NCBI GenBank assembly: GCA_965243755.1
Contig: CBDEVW010000002.1
Coordinates: forward strand, 124,001 to 188,000
Reading direction: 5' to 3'
From: JANSWY01 sp965243755
Lineage (GTDB): Bacteria > Bacteroidota > Bacteroidia > Cytophagales > Cyclobacteriaceae
DNA: 64,000 nt
How positions within the stretch are numbered: the first letter of the stretch is position 1; each line of letters starts with the position of its first letter. Shown piece by piece: positions 19,507 through 30,500 of this stretch. A program made the translations under genes and the position numbers. The notes below the pieces were generated by a model. The model ran no database searches. It saw nothing but the letters and a program-made list of their open reading frames with translations, and was not told where the DNA came from.

Positions 19507-20610
19507 ATGTCGGTTTACATCAATTACATTGGAACAGCAATACCGAATTACCAACTAAGTCAGGATGAAGCTGCAACATTTATGACCGATGCGCTTCAAA
19601 TGGAAGGCAGGGCTAAAAAGAAACTAAAATACCTCTATAAACAGACAGGAATTACCTCAAGAGCAAGTGTCATTGAAGACTATGGCAAAGATGTAGAGGA
19701 GTTTGAGTTCTTTCCCAAGAACAACACCTTGTCTCCTATGCCCACTGTGGGAGAAAGGATGCGATTATACGAAAAGTATGCCCTTGGATTGTGCGTGAAA
19801 GCCATTGAGAACACGGTCCCTCCAGGCTTTAATTTTAAGGCAATCACCCATTTAATCACGGTGAGCTGCACCGGCATGTATGCTCCGGGTATTGATGTGG
19901 AGCTTGTAGTAAAGCTTGGAATGAATACCAGCGTAAAAAGAACCGCGATCAATTTTATGGGATGTTATGGTGCATTCAACGCCATCAAAACCGCTCAGCA
20001 GATCTGTGCTTCAGAACCAGAAGCGAAGGTGCTGATAGTAGCGGTAGAATTATGTACCATCCACTTCCAGGGAAATGAAACAGAAGACAGCCTTTTGACC
20101 AACGCCTTATTTGCCGATGGAGCAGCAGCCTTAATAGTCAGTAATGAAAACACTGAAGGGCCAAACTTCTCGTTAGAAAATTTCTATAGTGACCTGGTCT
20201 ATCAGGGCAAAGATGAAATGGTGTGGAAAATCAATGATTTTGGTTTTGAAATGAAACTGACCGCACTAGTCCCTGAATACATCAAATCAGGCATCAAAGA
20301 ACTTACTGAGAACCTGCTAAACTACTTGTCACTTGAGGTGGATGATATCAACTACTTTGCAATCCACCCAGGCGGAAAACGAATTCTTCAGGTAATTGAA
20401 GAGGTTTTTGAACTAGATCCATCAGACAACAGGTTTGCCTATAATGTTTTAGAAAAATATGGTAACATGTCATCTCCCACCGTACTTTTTGTACTGAAAG
20501 AAATCATGAACCAACTGGTACTCACGGATCAGGATAAAACGATATTAAGTTTTGCTTTCGGACCGGGATTAACCCTTGAAAGTATGTTACTTAAAACTCA
20601 CTATAATTAA
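19507..20610 (+). CDS. Type III polyketide synthase (chalcone/stilbene synthase-like)
   Basis: Homodimeric ketosynthase that extends an acyl-CoA starter with malonyl-CoA and cyclises the chain; no ACP is needed. The 367-aa length is typical. The catalytic triad is visible: C121 in VSCTGMYAPGIDVEL, H287 in FAIHPGGKRIL, and N320 in YGNMSSPTVLF. The G-F-G-P-G loop near the C-terminus is represented by FAFGPGLTLES. Bacterial relatives with this type of SCTG/YAPG active site make alkylresorcinols, alkylpyrones or tetrahydroxynaphthalene; I cannot choose among them by eye. The SAM methyltransferase begins one base after the stop, which indicates translational coupling and joint function. ATG 19507 coincides with the usual SVYINYIGTA-type strand. 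Confidence 0.93.
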   Translation: MSVYINYIGTAIPNYQLSQDEAATFMTDALQMEGRAKKKLKYLYKQTGITSRASVIEDYGKDVEEFEFFPKNNTLSPMPTVGERMRLYEKYALGLCVKAIENTVPPGFNFKAITHLITVSCTGMYAPGIDVELVVKLGMNTSVKRTAINFMGCYGAFNAIKTAQQICASEPEAKVLIVAVELCTIHFQGNETEDSLLTNALFADGAAALIVSNENTEGPNFSLENFYSDLVYQGKDEMVWKINDFGFEMKLTALVPEYIKSGIKELTENLLNYLSLEVDDINYFAIHPGGKRILQVIEEVFELDPSDNRFAYNVLEKYGNMSSPTVLFVLKEIMNQLVLTDQDKTILSFAFGPGLTLESMLLKTHYN

Positions 20611-20611
20611 T

Positions 20612-21337
20612 ATGCTGAAGTACAGGTCAAACGAACAAGAATTAATGGATGACCTGGAATCTTCCGGGCCAGTTATTCATCAAACCCTCAGGGAACTGGA
20701 TACTATTAACCGGTTCCTGGGTGGAAATCACCTGAGCATCCAGGGGCTTAAACATATTGTCCGGGATCATCATGACATGGAGATCACCGTTGCGGATCTT
20801 GGTTGTGGTGGAGGTGAAATGATGAAACTAATGGCAAAGTGGGCACGAAAAAATAGATTTCAAATGAATTTTATTGGGATAGATGCCAATGAAAGCATTA
20901 TAGAGTACGCCCGAAAAAACTGTAGGGACTTCCCCGAAATATCATTTAAAGCGCTAAATATCTTCAGTGAGGAATTTCAGAGAATAAAGTTTGACATTAT
21001 TCACTCCAGCCTGTTTACGCACCACTTTACCGATAGTGAACTCGTATCATTATTTTCCAGGTTCAAGCAGCAGGCTCGATTGGGCATCATTGTCAATGAC
21101 CTACATAGACATTGGTTTGCTTACTATGCCATCAAGATCATCACTTATCTGTTTTCCAAGTCAAAGATGGTGAGGAATGATGCTGCGATATCAGTAGCAA
21201 GATCATTTAAAAAATCGGAGTTACACAGAATTTTAACTTCTGCAGGGATAGAATCCTTTAGTCTCAACTGGAAGTGGGCTTTTCGATGGAAAATGGTTTA
21301 TGTTGCCCAGACGCCCTTTAACTTTTCACATAGGTAA
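20612..21337 (+). CDS. SAM-dependent methyltransferase coupled to the type III PKS
   Basis: Class I methyltransferase, 241 aa. Motif I VADLGCGGGEMMKLMAKW (about residues 60-77), an acidic strand end FIGIDANESIIEYARK (about 89-104), and the motif IV-like segment FDIIHSSLFTHHF are all present. I start at ATG 20612, right after the PKS stop, because the upstream in-frame ATG (20576) lies inside the PKS and adds 12 residues without family support. In Bacillus (bpsA-bpsB) and Streptomyces (srsA-srsB) a methyltransferase next to a type III PKS O- or C-methylates the polyketide, and the same is inferred here. The last 20 bp overlap the convergent nitroreductase gene. Confidence 0.88.
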   Translation: MLKYRSNEQELMDDLESSGPVIHQTLRELDTINRFLGGNHLSIQGLKHIVRDHHDMEITVADLGCGGGEMMKLMAKWARKNRFQMNFIGIDANESIIEYARKNCRDFPEISFKALNIFSEEFQRIKFDIIHSSLFTHHFTDSELVSLFSRFKQQARLGIIVNDLHRHWFAYYAIKIITYLFSKSKMVRNDAAISVARSFKKSELHRILTSAGIESFSLNWKWAFRWKMVYVAQTPFNFSHR

Positions 21338-21908
21338 CCTTATTAGTAATTGGGCTTCTTCTGCCCTCAGGCCACACCTTAGGCATACCCAGGTATAAAA
21401 ATCCCATCAGTTTATCGCTTTCTCCCAATCCAAAAAATGGTTTGGCTTCTTCGTAAAAGGTTACGCCACCGGTACCCCAGTAACAACCTACGCCATTTGC
21501 TGCTGCTGTGAGTAACATGTTCTGAACTGCGCAGGAAACTGCCGCCACTTCCTCCATTTCAGGCACTGATTCTTTCGGGTCCCTTGCCATTCCAATCGCT
21601 ATGATGTGAGAACACAAGAGTGGTTTATTTTTCAATTTGGCAAATTTGGTCTCGTCAAAATTCCCCTGTTCTGATGATACCTTCCTATACAAATCCGACT
21701 GAAATTCAGCTAATTTCCTGATTCCTTCCTCCTGAAAAACGACAAACCTCCATGGCTCAGTGATCCGGTGGGTGGGTGCCCAGTTGGCGTTTTCCAACAT
21801 TTCCGCTACCACATGATCCGGGACTTTTTCTCCTGTAAATACCGCAGGATAGATTGACCTTCGATGCTTGATATATTCGCTGATTGAAGCCTGATCCAAT
21901 TTCTTCAT
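21318..21908 (-). CDS. Nitroreductase-family FMN enzyme
   Basis: 196-aa flavin oxidoreductase of the nitroreductase superfamily (YdjA/NfsB-like). Seen: RRSIYPAVFTGEKVPDHVVAEML, with the conserved R-R-S FMN-phosphate contact (residues about 16-18), NWAPTHRITEPWRFVVF (about 43-59), and GCYWGTGGVTFYEEAKPFFG (about 141-160), which supplies the W-G-T/S-G loop. The family reduces nitro groups, quinones or enones with NAD(P)H; the substrate here is unknown. It converges on the methyltransferase gene with a 20-bp overlap. A hairpin terminator for the upstream T9SS gene ends only 5 bp before its ATG, so its promoter arrangement is unclear. Confidence 0.88.
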   Translation of the reverse strand: MKKLDQASISEYIKHRRSIYPAVFTGEKVPDHVVAEMLENANWAPTHRITEPWRFVVFQEEGIRKLAEFQSDLYRKVSSEQGNFDETKFAKLKNKPLLCSHIIAIGMARDPKESVPEMEEVAAVSCAVQNMLLTAAANGVGCYWGTGGVTFYEEAKPFFGLGESDKLMGFLYLGMPKVWPEGRRSPITNKVTYVKS

Positions 21909-21912
21909 GACG

Positions 21913-21952
21913 CAAAAATAGAAGAAGGCCAGAATTAATACCCTGACCTTCT
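21913..21952 (-). terminator. Rho-independent terminator after the 848-aa surface-protein gene
   Basis: AGAAGGCCAG (21923-21932) and CTGACCTTCT (21943-21952) form a 10-bp stem with one G-U wobble and a 10-nt loop. On the minus strand the stem is followed by a TCTATTTTT tract. It lies between the stop of the 848-aa gene and the nitroreductase ATG. Confidence 0.72.
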
Positions 21953-21977
21953 CAATTATTAATCTAAGTTATGATCT

Positions 21978-24524
21978 TTATCGCCGCTTAATAGTGAGTT
22001 TTCCAACTCGATAAAGCATATTATTATATTCAGGTACGGTAATTTTCATTAAATACATCCCTTCCACCAGGTGCGCTACATCTAGTTCCAGTCGCCCGTT
22101 AGCGATGTTGTATCCTTTGATGTTTTCCCTAAGCATAGAAACACCACGCATATCCAGGATCTCCAGGTCAATTTCATAATCCCTCCTTGCTGATATATCT
22201 ACATATATCCTGTCTTTGGCGGGGTTTGGATAGATATTTAAGTCATCAATGTAATCATATGGAACCCCGGTCTCTTTCAAAAGCTCCACTTGAATGCCAT
22301 CCTCAGTAACTACCGCCGAAATGGAGATTTCGTTTTGGTCCAGGTCAATACCGAGCTCAAACTCTACAAACGTGGTAGTGTCCATTGGAACACCCGGGTA
22401 TTCAATGAATATTCTGTAAGTTCCGGGAGGTAAGTTTTCAATCACAAACTCACCATTGTCATCTGTTTGAGTATAAGCAATGATCTCAAAACCATCATCG
22501 TTAGCTTCTCCCCTGGAATCTGGTGGTCTTCTTTTGAGAAGTACTCCTGCTCGTTTCACTCTACGGCCAGCTTCCAGCCTGCCACCCTGCTGCCCTTCTG
22601 AAATGTTCTCTTCTACAAACCCATCAAATAATCCATTACCATCATCAGGTGTCAATGGAGGTGGTGGCCCAACCATTAGAATATCAACACCGGTAGTATC
22701 CTTGTTGTGTACCAGAACATCAGCTTCATCCCATTGAATTTCATTATAAAAATATGTGGGTAAATACTGGCTCCCGTCAAATGGCTCTGCAATGATGACA
22801 TAGTCTCCCAGAATAATATCATCAAACATGTAAGATCCTGTCGCTAACAATGGTTGATCCACAATAGTATCGTAGGACCCTGAACCTACTTTGAGCAATT
22901 TAATACTGCCTGAAGTAAGAAAATCAGTTGCTGATGTGTAAATTTCTCCACTGATGTCTGCCTTGGCATAAACTCCTCTGGTATGATTATAAAGTTTGAG
23001 GTCTGGCACCATGTCATTGGTGATCTCACAATAAAACTTACCCATATTGGAGCGATCGATGCTGCTTTCAGCATAAACTGATGCAGTAGCTCCGGCAATT
23101 GGTGCACCATCGCGGTACCATTGGTAATTGTTGTCTGTTCGTATGGTCTGCACGTCAAGTTGGAAAGGCTGACCAACATCCAGTTTTAAAGTCACTTCCA
23201 CTTCACCTATACTGTCTTGTGGAGCGTAGTTGAACCCACTACCTAATGAAATATTTGGTACTATGCTGTTGAAAAGTAATTTGTTGTTGGATACATCTAA
23301 TGCCAATAAACTGGATAACAATGAAAGGTCAGGAATACTGGTTAATTGATTATTGCCCAGACTTAAAGTCTGCAAGCCGCTCATTTGTATGATCTGTACC
23401 GGAACTGCTCCGGTAATCTGATTATTGGACAAATTCAGAATAGTACACTCCGTGAGCTTTTTGATTTGATTACTAATTGTTCCCACCAGATTGTTATCCG
23501 CCAGATTGATCTGCGTTACACGGTCATTGGTTACGGTGATTCCAAACCACTGGTCTATCGGCGAGGTGTTGTCCAGCCAGTTGTCATTGTTGGTCCAGTT
23601 ATCCCCATTCAATGCCAGGTAAAATGCCACCAGGGCCAGTGAATCCGCCCTTCGATCTTCGTTCAACTCAAGGCCGACCGCAAAGATGTCCGCATTGGAT
23701 TTCTGATCACTGGTGATTGTACCATCGGTTGCATCTCCTGTAAATGCTATCTGACCCAGGCCAGTAAATTCTCCACCAACATTATTAGATTCTGCCACAA
23801 CAGCTTTGATCATGTTGTCTATGATGGGCTCATTTTTCACAGCCAGTTTCACATAAGAATCCGTGAGCGTACCCGAGGTAACCGTTTTTTGCCAGTACCT
23901 TTCCTGCGATACATCCAGCAGACCAAATCCTGGTGTAGATGGTGGATTCGGTTCGATTACTTCCATGCTAACCACCGGAGTACTTCCAGTGACATCCAAC
24001 AATTCAATCGGTGCATAAGTACTTGCAGTACCAATAGGAAAGTAGAGATCGCCTGTCCCTGTTGCGGAAAGCGGCCCATTGATATAGGAGAAATCAGACC
24101 CTCCTATGACTACTACGTCCTCCCGTAAGAGCAGTGTTCTGGTGTCCTGCACGCTTATAATTCCATCGATCATCAACAGGGAGTCGATTACATCCACATC
24201 GGATTGGAATACTTTTTCTCCACCTCCGTCTATGACCAGCACATAGAATGACTGGTTGTTGTGCCTGATGATTTGCATGCTGGTGCCGTCCAGAATGAAC
24301 TTACCATCTGTACCCAGGTAGACGTTGAGGTTCGTCCAGTCGCCTGACACGGACATTGTCCCGTTATTGAAGATCGCTCCCAGGTTCTCAGCATCGCCTT
24401 TGATGGTGACCCGTGTGTCCGGAGTGACAGTGATCACCTGTCCGTTGTTGGTGAAGAACTGGGCCTCTGCACCAAAACTGATCAGCAGCATGCTTAAAAT
24501 CAAATATCGTTTCATGGTTGTCAT
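21978..24524 (-). CDS. T9SS-exported LRR/Ig-like surface protein
   Basis: 848 aa. Signal peptide MKRYLILSMLLISFGAEAQ (ATG 24515 is the better start; ATG 24524 adds three residues). Residues about 22-285 are a beta-rich head with a NNGTMSVSGDWTN segment typical of Bacteroidota autotransport heads. Then come an LRR block (about 288-435, IPDLSLLSSLLALDVSNN), an Ig-like domain (NNYQWYRDGAPIAGAT, about 437-515), a Cna-B-like domain (about 518-618), the arginine-rich module (GRLEAGRRVKRAG, about 635-718) and a T9SS sorting domain from LNIYPNPAKDRIYVDI (about 762-848). The C-terminal half is a close counterpart of the ends of the 1,809-aa and 4,248-aa proteins. The gene starts 6 bp after the stop of the 2,016-aa fibre-like gene, so the two form an operon. 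Confidence 0.88.
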   Translation of the reverse strand: MTTMKRYLILSMLLISFGAEAQFFTNNGQVITVTPDTRVTIKGDAENLGAIFNNGTMSVSGDWTNLNVYLGTDGKFILDGTSMQIIRHNNQSFYVLVIDGGGEKVFQSDVDVIDSLLMIDGIISVQDTRTLLLREDVVVIGGSDFSYINGPLSATGTGDLYFPIGTASTYAPIELLDVTGSTPVVSMEVIEPNPPSTPGFGLLDVSQERYWQKTVTSGTLTDSYVKLAVKNEPIIDNMIKAVVAESNNVGGEFTGLGQIAFTGDATDGTITSDQKSNADIFAVGLELNEDRRADSLALVAFYLALNGDNWTNNDNWLDNTSPIDQWFGITVTNDRVTQINLADNNLVGTISNQIKKLTECTILNLSNNQITGAVPVQIIQMSGLQTLSLGNNQLTSIPDLSLLSSLLALDVSNNKLLFNSIVPNISLGSGFNYAPQDSIGEVEVTLKLDVGQPFQLDVQTIRTDNNYQWYRDGAPIAGATASVYAESSIDRSNMGKFYCEITNDMVPDLKLYNHTRGVYAKADISGEIYTSATDFLTSGSIKLLKVGSGSYDTIVDQPLLATGSYMFDDIILGDYVIIAEPFDGSQYLPTYFYNEIQWDEADVLVHNKDTTGVDILMVGPPPPLTPDDGNGLFDGFVEENISEGQQGGRLEAGRRVKRAGVLLKRRPPDSRGEANDDGFEIIAYTQTDDNGEFVIENLPPGTYRIFIEYPGVPMDTTTFVEFELGIDLDQNEISISAVVTEDGIQVELLKETGVPYDYIDDLNIYPNPAKDRIYVDISARRDYEIDLEILDMRGVSMLRENIKGYNIANGRLELDVAHLVEGMYLMKITVPEYNNMLYRVGKLTIKRR

Positions 24525-24530
24525 TTGATC

Positions 24531-27500
24531 TTAGTCTATTCTTGCAGCGTCTGTAACTGCCCACACCCCTGAAGCAACTTGAACTAATGTCACACCATAT
24601 AATGTCCTTGAAGGACCAGAGCTACTTAATGTAATACTTGTAACAAGTGTGTTCATAAATATATTATCTGCTCCATTTCCATCAACCTGAACTCCAGTTC
24701 CAGATTCGCATATGATTTTTAAAACCCTACCTATATCTCCAGCATTTGCGGGAGGTAGAATAATATTTCCACTTGTCGATCCATCAAGATAGATGACGTA
24801 TTCTGTTCCACCTATGGCCGTATTAGTCTGAACCCCAGAAAGTGTTGCTACGCTAACATATTTTGCTCCATTCACATCCAATGCTCCTCTTGGTGTAGTC
24901 GTTTGAATACCTACATTTCCGGTAGCATCAATGGTGAAGTCTTCTCCACCGGCGAAGGTGGTTCCCATATTGATTTTGAATTTGTTTGCGTCAGATTGGT
25001 CAATTCCAATGGTAGCGGATTGTCCTGTACCCTGGAACCTCATTGCTGCAGCACCAGTTCCGTTATTGGTCACATCGAATACACCAAATTGTTGGTTACT
25101 ACTACCTGTAATGAACACCTGGCCTGTCGTGAAGTTAACATCAAGTTTACCCGATGGTGCTGAAGTTCCAATACCTACATTAGTAAGACCGGCACCAAGA
25201 ACCAGAGAGTTACTTGTATTTACCTGGGCTCCATTACCTATGGCCGTAGCATTGGTGAGTCCATCTGCACCAACATCGGTGTTGTAACCCAATAAGGTAA
25301 TGCCGGTACCGGTGGTATTGCCTTGCCCTGACAAAGCACCAACCATGGTATTTTGCTGACCTGAAGTGTTAGGAGAACCAGCAGTGTATCCAATCATTAC
25401 GTTGTTATCAGAATCAGTATTTAATCCAGCGTTCATACCGAGGAATGAGTTTCGCATTCCAGCAGTAAGAGAGTTACCCGCGTTGTAACCTACTAATGCA
25501 TTCTGAGTACCTGTTGTGAGGTTTGCTGCACTGTTAGCTCCAAGGGCTGTATTCGCCGTACCTGAAACTCCAATAGATACACCCGCCGAATTGTAACCGA
25601 TGAATGTATTGTTGGCGCCACCATTGTTCAATCCGGCATTGTAACCAACGAAAACTGTATTTATTGCTGAGTTATTTCTTCCGGATTGGAATCCAATTGC
25701 CGTAGCTCCTGTAATGGCACCTACATTCTCACCAGCGCTGGATCCAATGAAAGTGTTGCTATTTCCAGTAGTTGTAGAACCTGCGAGACGACCAACGAAA
25801 GTATTGTCATTACCGGTTGTATTGATACCCGCGGATGAGCCAACAATGGTATTATCAACTCCAATTATATTATCTCTTAAGGCATTAAATCCTACTACTG
25901 TATTTTGTGATCCAGTGGTGGTAAGGTTTCCTGCCTGACCTCCCAAAAATGTGTTACTTGCTCCAGAGGTATTGCTCTGACCAGCCTGATAGCCAAAAAA
26001 TGCATTTTGATTGGCAGTGTTTGCTCCCCCAGCCTGATATCCCACCATCGTATTAAAATTACCAGCATTTCCAGCCTGATCTCCCAGGTACGTACTGAAG
26101 GTAGTTGTGTTGACATCCATCACCTGAGCTCCACCCTTAAGAATGGCACCAGAAACATTCACATCTCCTGTTACATCTAAAGCATGTGCTGGAGGTATGC
26201 CAATTCCTAAATTACCGGAGACCTGAACATCGCCGTTTTGGTCGATAAGCAATCTTTGTGCATTTGAAGTTTCCCCCAAAGCTGCAGTTCGGAATGACAT
26301 GGTAGACCCAAGTACTCCTGCTGTATGGTTTTCTGCTGCCGACACCTGAATGGTTGCTGCGTCATTAAAAGTTCCTGAATGTGAGGTGTAAGCTAATGTC
26401 CCTATTCTGTCGCCATTTAAAACATCTGCTGGTGAGGCATCATTTCCTCGTGCTCTAACCAATGCCCAGGTAGAACCATCATCCGCAGCAACACCAGAAT
26501 AGTTGACAATACCATTCACATTTGGTCCGCCTGATTCCTGCACTACAGAGAATGTAAGGGGAACGGTGAAGGCACCAAGTCCAATGGCGACACTAGAACC
26601 ATTGCTAAAAATATTTGAGCTCACCAGTCCGGATCCATCACCTCTTGGAATTTCATCGATATTGCTAAAGAATGAGCTGTTGACCCATGACATATTTCCT
26701 ACACCATCAGTTGAAAGCACCTGCCCGGACGTACCATCAGTTGCTGGCAGGGTGTAGATCTGGGGAGCAGGAATGTTTGCCGGGGCTTTGAAGCCTACAA
26801 AGTCTGTTCCGTTTACACCAAGCTCCATCATTTGAAATTCTCCGGTATTTGTATCGGTGGATTCCGGGTTGATTCTTAGGGCATTGTTTTGACCGCCATC
26901 AGGTGTAATTTGAAGTTTTACAGCTGAAGTCGGGCCGTTTCCTATTGAAGTGTTGTCCAATAGCACAATGCTACCGTCACCATTAATTCTTATTCTTTCG
27001 GCTTCCACCCCCGTTCCATCGGCGGTTGTGGCAATGGAAAGTTGTGTTCCATAATCACTTCCTCCTACATGGTTTACAGAGGCAGATGCCTTAATACTGG
27101 CTGACGAAATATGTGTCGATGTACCGTCCCAAACATTAAATCCGATAGAACCGATGGCGTCACCACTCTGTAGTAGTAGTTCTCCTCCCTGAGTACCTCT
27201 GGCTCGTAACAGCCCAAGGTTTGATCCATCATTTGGATTGTTTGAATAGTTGGTGGCCCCAAAATACAACGGAGTACCAGCCTGGTTATGAATACCAAAT
27301 TTCACTCCCGGGAGTGGTGTAGATGAACCAATGGAAACATCATTTGCCCCACTGGAATAAATGTCGGATGAAACTAAGCCCGCTCCATCTCCTTTAGGAA
27401 TTTCGTTCACATTATTAAAGAATGAGCTATTGACCCAGGACAAGGCGCCCGCGCCATCAGTAGACAATACCTGACCCGTTGTTCCATCAAGGGGAGGTAA

Positions 27501-30500
27501 AGTATAAGTTGTCGAAGCTCCTAATACCTCAGGTGATTTTAAGGTGATCATATCAGTATTATCGGCATCTCCGAAATGTAGATTACTGGCAGTTGCTCCA
27601 TTACCAGCTACCGTCATATCGAAAGACTGCCATGTTCCGGTAACTCCTCCTCCAAGATCATCAACGGTTAAAATTGAGGTTAATGGGGCCGTGTTCCCAG
27701 CTACACCGGATGGTGCAGTAAAAAACTCCAGATTACCACCAGCACTTGATAAAGCCAATGCCACGGCACGTCCGTTTTGAGTATAGGTTGGTGTTGCCGT
27801 TACCAGATGAATGTTATCTGTCAATATTAAGTCACCCCCTTCTGATATAATATGATTATCTGTGTTTAAATGTATAGTAGACAAAGGTGCAGCCTGACCA
27901 ATTCCAATATTCGTTCCATCACTGAAGATATTGGAGCTCACCTGACTTGTACCATCTCCTCTGGGTACTTCGTTGGCAGTGACGTTAACTGTATTGTTTA
28001 CTGGAACCCAATTGGCACCATTGTATTCTAGCCTTTGGCCAATTGTGGCACCACCATCAGTAATTAATGACGGGTCTACTGCGCCAACACTCAACGGGGT
28101 TGCATCCCCATCTCCTAGTATACTGGTACCATCTGCATTGGTAAATGGACTTTGATTCACTGGAACCCAGTTCGATCCATTGTACTCAAGAATCTGTCCT
28201 ACTGTCGCTGTTCCGGCGGTTATTAACGAAGGATCTACTGCACCAACACTCAACGGGGTTGCATCTCCATCTCCTAGTATACTGGTACCATCTGCATTGG
28301 TAAATGGACTTTGATTCACTGGAACCCAGTTCGATCCATTGTACTCAAGAATCTGTCCTACTGTCGCTGTTCCGGCGGTTATTAACGAAGGATCTACTGC
28401 ACCAACACTCAACGGGGTTGCATCTCCATCTCCTAGTATACTGGTACCATCTGCATTGGTAAATGGACTCTGATTCACCGGAACCCAGTTCGAACCATTA
28501 TACTCAAGAATCTGCCCAACGATCGCTGTTCCGGCGGTTATTAATGATGGATCTACTGCACCAACACTCAACGGGGTTGCATCCCCATCTCCTAAAATAC
28601 TGGTGCCATCCGAATTGGTAAATGGACTTTGGTTTACAGGAACCCAGTTGGATCCATTATACTCCAGAATCTGTCCTACTGTCGCTGTTCCGGCTGTTAT
28701 CAATGATGGATCAACCGCACCAACACTCAATGGGGTTGCATCTCCATCTCCTACAATGCTTGTACCGTCTGTATTCGTTAAGGTGCTTTGATTGGCTGCA
28801 GCCCAGTTGGTGCCGTTCCACTCTAATACCTGACCTGGAATTGCGCCTCCTGGATTGATGGACGTTGGTTCAATGGCTCCTACACTCAATGGGGTTGCAT
28901 CACCATCTCCTACAATGCTTGTTCCGTCTGTATTCGTTAAGGTGCTTTGATTGGCTGCTGCCCAGTTGGTACCGTTCCACTCTAACACCTGACCTGGAAT
29001 TGCCCCACCTGGATTGATGGCCGTTGGCTCAATTGCTCCTACACTTAATGGGGTTGCATCTCCATCGCCAACAATGCTTGTTCCATCTGTATTGGTAAAG
29101 GTGCTTGGATTCGCCGGAACCCAGTTGCTTCCATTATGTTCCAATATTTGGCCAACTGTGGCGCCTCCAGGTGTAAGAAGTGCCGGATCTACTGACAATA
29201 TAGTTAGCGGAGTAACATCTCCGTCTCCTCCAATACTAGTGCCATCTGGTATGGTCAATGTGCTTGGTGGTGCAGCGACCCATGTGCTGCCATTATATTC
29301 CAGCACGTCTCCCGATACTGCCACCGCAGGTAGTTCACTATCTGTGAAAACCGCTCCTGCCGGTACAGCAGTCAATACGGTTAATCCACCGACAGTTTCT
29401 GCATTGTCTACTACTCCATCCGAATTGCCATCATAAACTGCCTGTGTCATATCTCCAGCTGCTCCATCAATATCTGTTTGCAATTCTACCAGGGCCGACT
29501 GCACGTCGGTTGACGCCAGGTTTCCTACTGGTGTTACTGCTACTTCTGCAGCTGTTTGGTCATCTGTAAAATCAGCTCCTGCCGGTACGGCAGTCATTAC
29601 TGTTAACCCATTAACCAAAACAGCATCTTCTGCCAGGTCTACAATGCTATTGGCATTTGTGTCGTATGTTGATTGCAACATATCACCAGCTCCAAGGCCA
29701 TCCAGAATTGCATCTAATGCTTCAATGGCTGATTGCACATCAGTAACTCCCAATGCTGCTACTGCGTCATCAAAAGGTACCAAAAGTGCATCCTGATCGT
29801 CTGCATCAGCTGATGCCAGCCATTGCGTCCCATCCCACTTCAAGACTTGTCCAACAGTAGGAGCCGTAGGATCCACGGGATTCCCTTGAATACCTGTAAC
29901 CTGAAGCGCACCAAAATCTCCGGTGGCATCTCCGGCAGCTATAGTAGCTGTTGTAATATCATCTGATGCATCGGTATCCCCTGTATTTGTAATGACATTT
30001 CCTGATACATCAATTCCTGTTCCTGCGGTGTATACATTTCCTGCATCTGGTTGTGGTAGCCACTGGGACCCATCCCACTTTAACACATAGTCCAGGGTAG
30101 GTGCGGTACCTGATACCGGGTTACCCTGAATGGCAGTAACAGATAAATTAGCGAAATCTCCCGTAACATCTCCAGCAGCAACGGAAGCATTTGTTAGATC
30201 ATCTGTGTCATCTGTGTCTCCAATATTTTCAATGGTGTTACCGGTAATTTGAATTCCGGCACCTGCAAGTAATGAAGTAGAGTTGACCCATGAACCACTG
30301 TACCAAAAGTAAATGGCCCCTTCGTCCGTATCGAAAACCATCAGACCATTTTCAGTATTGGTAAGACCTGATGTAAAAGAAGCGTCAGTCCTTTGTGCTG
30401 TGGACATCCTGGGCATTAGAAAGCCCTGATTGTTTCCGGTTGAGACAAGTTCTAATACTGAATTAGTATTGGGGCTGTTGGTTCCGATCCCCACGGAATT

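Noticed and set aside
28000..29290. CRISPR-like direct repeats
   Set aside because: Units are 159 bp, contiguous, in frame and encode protein repeats; there are no spacers.
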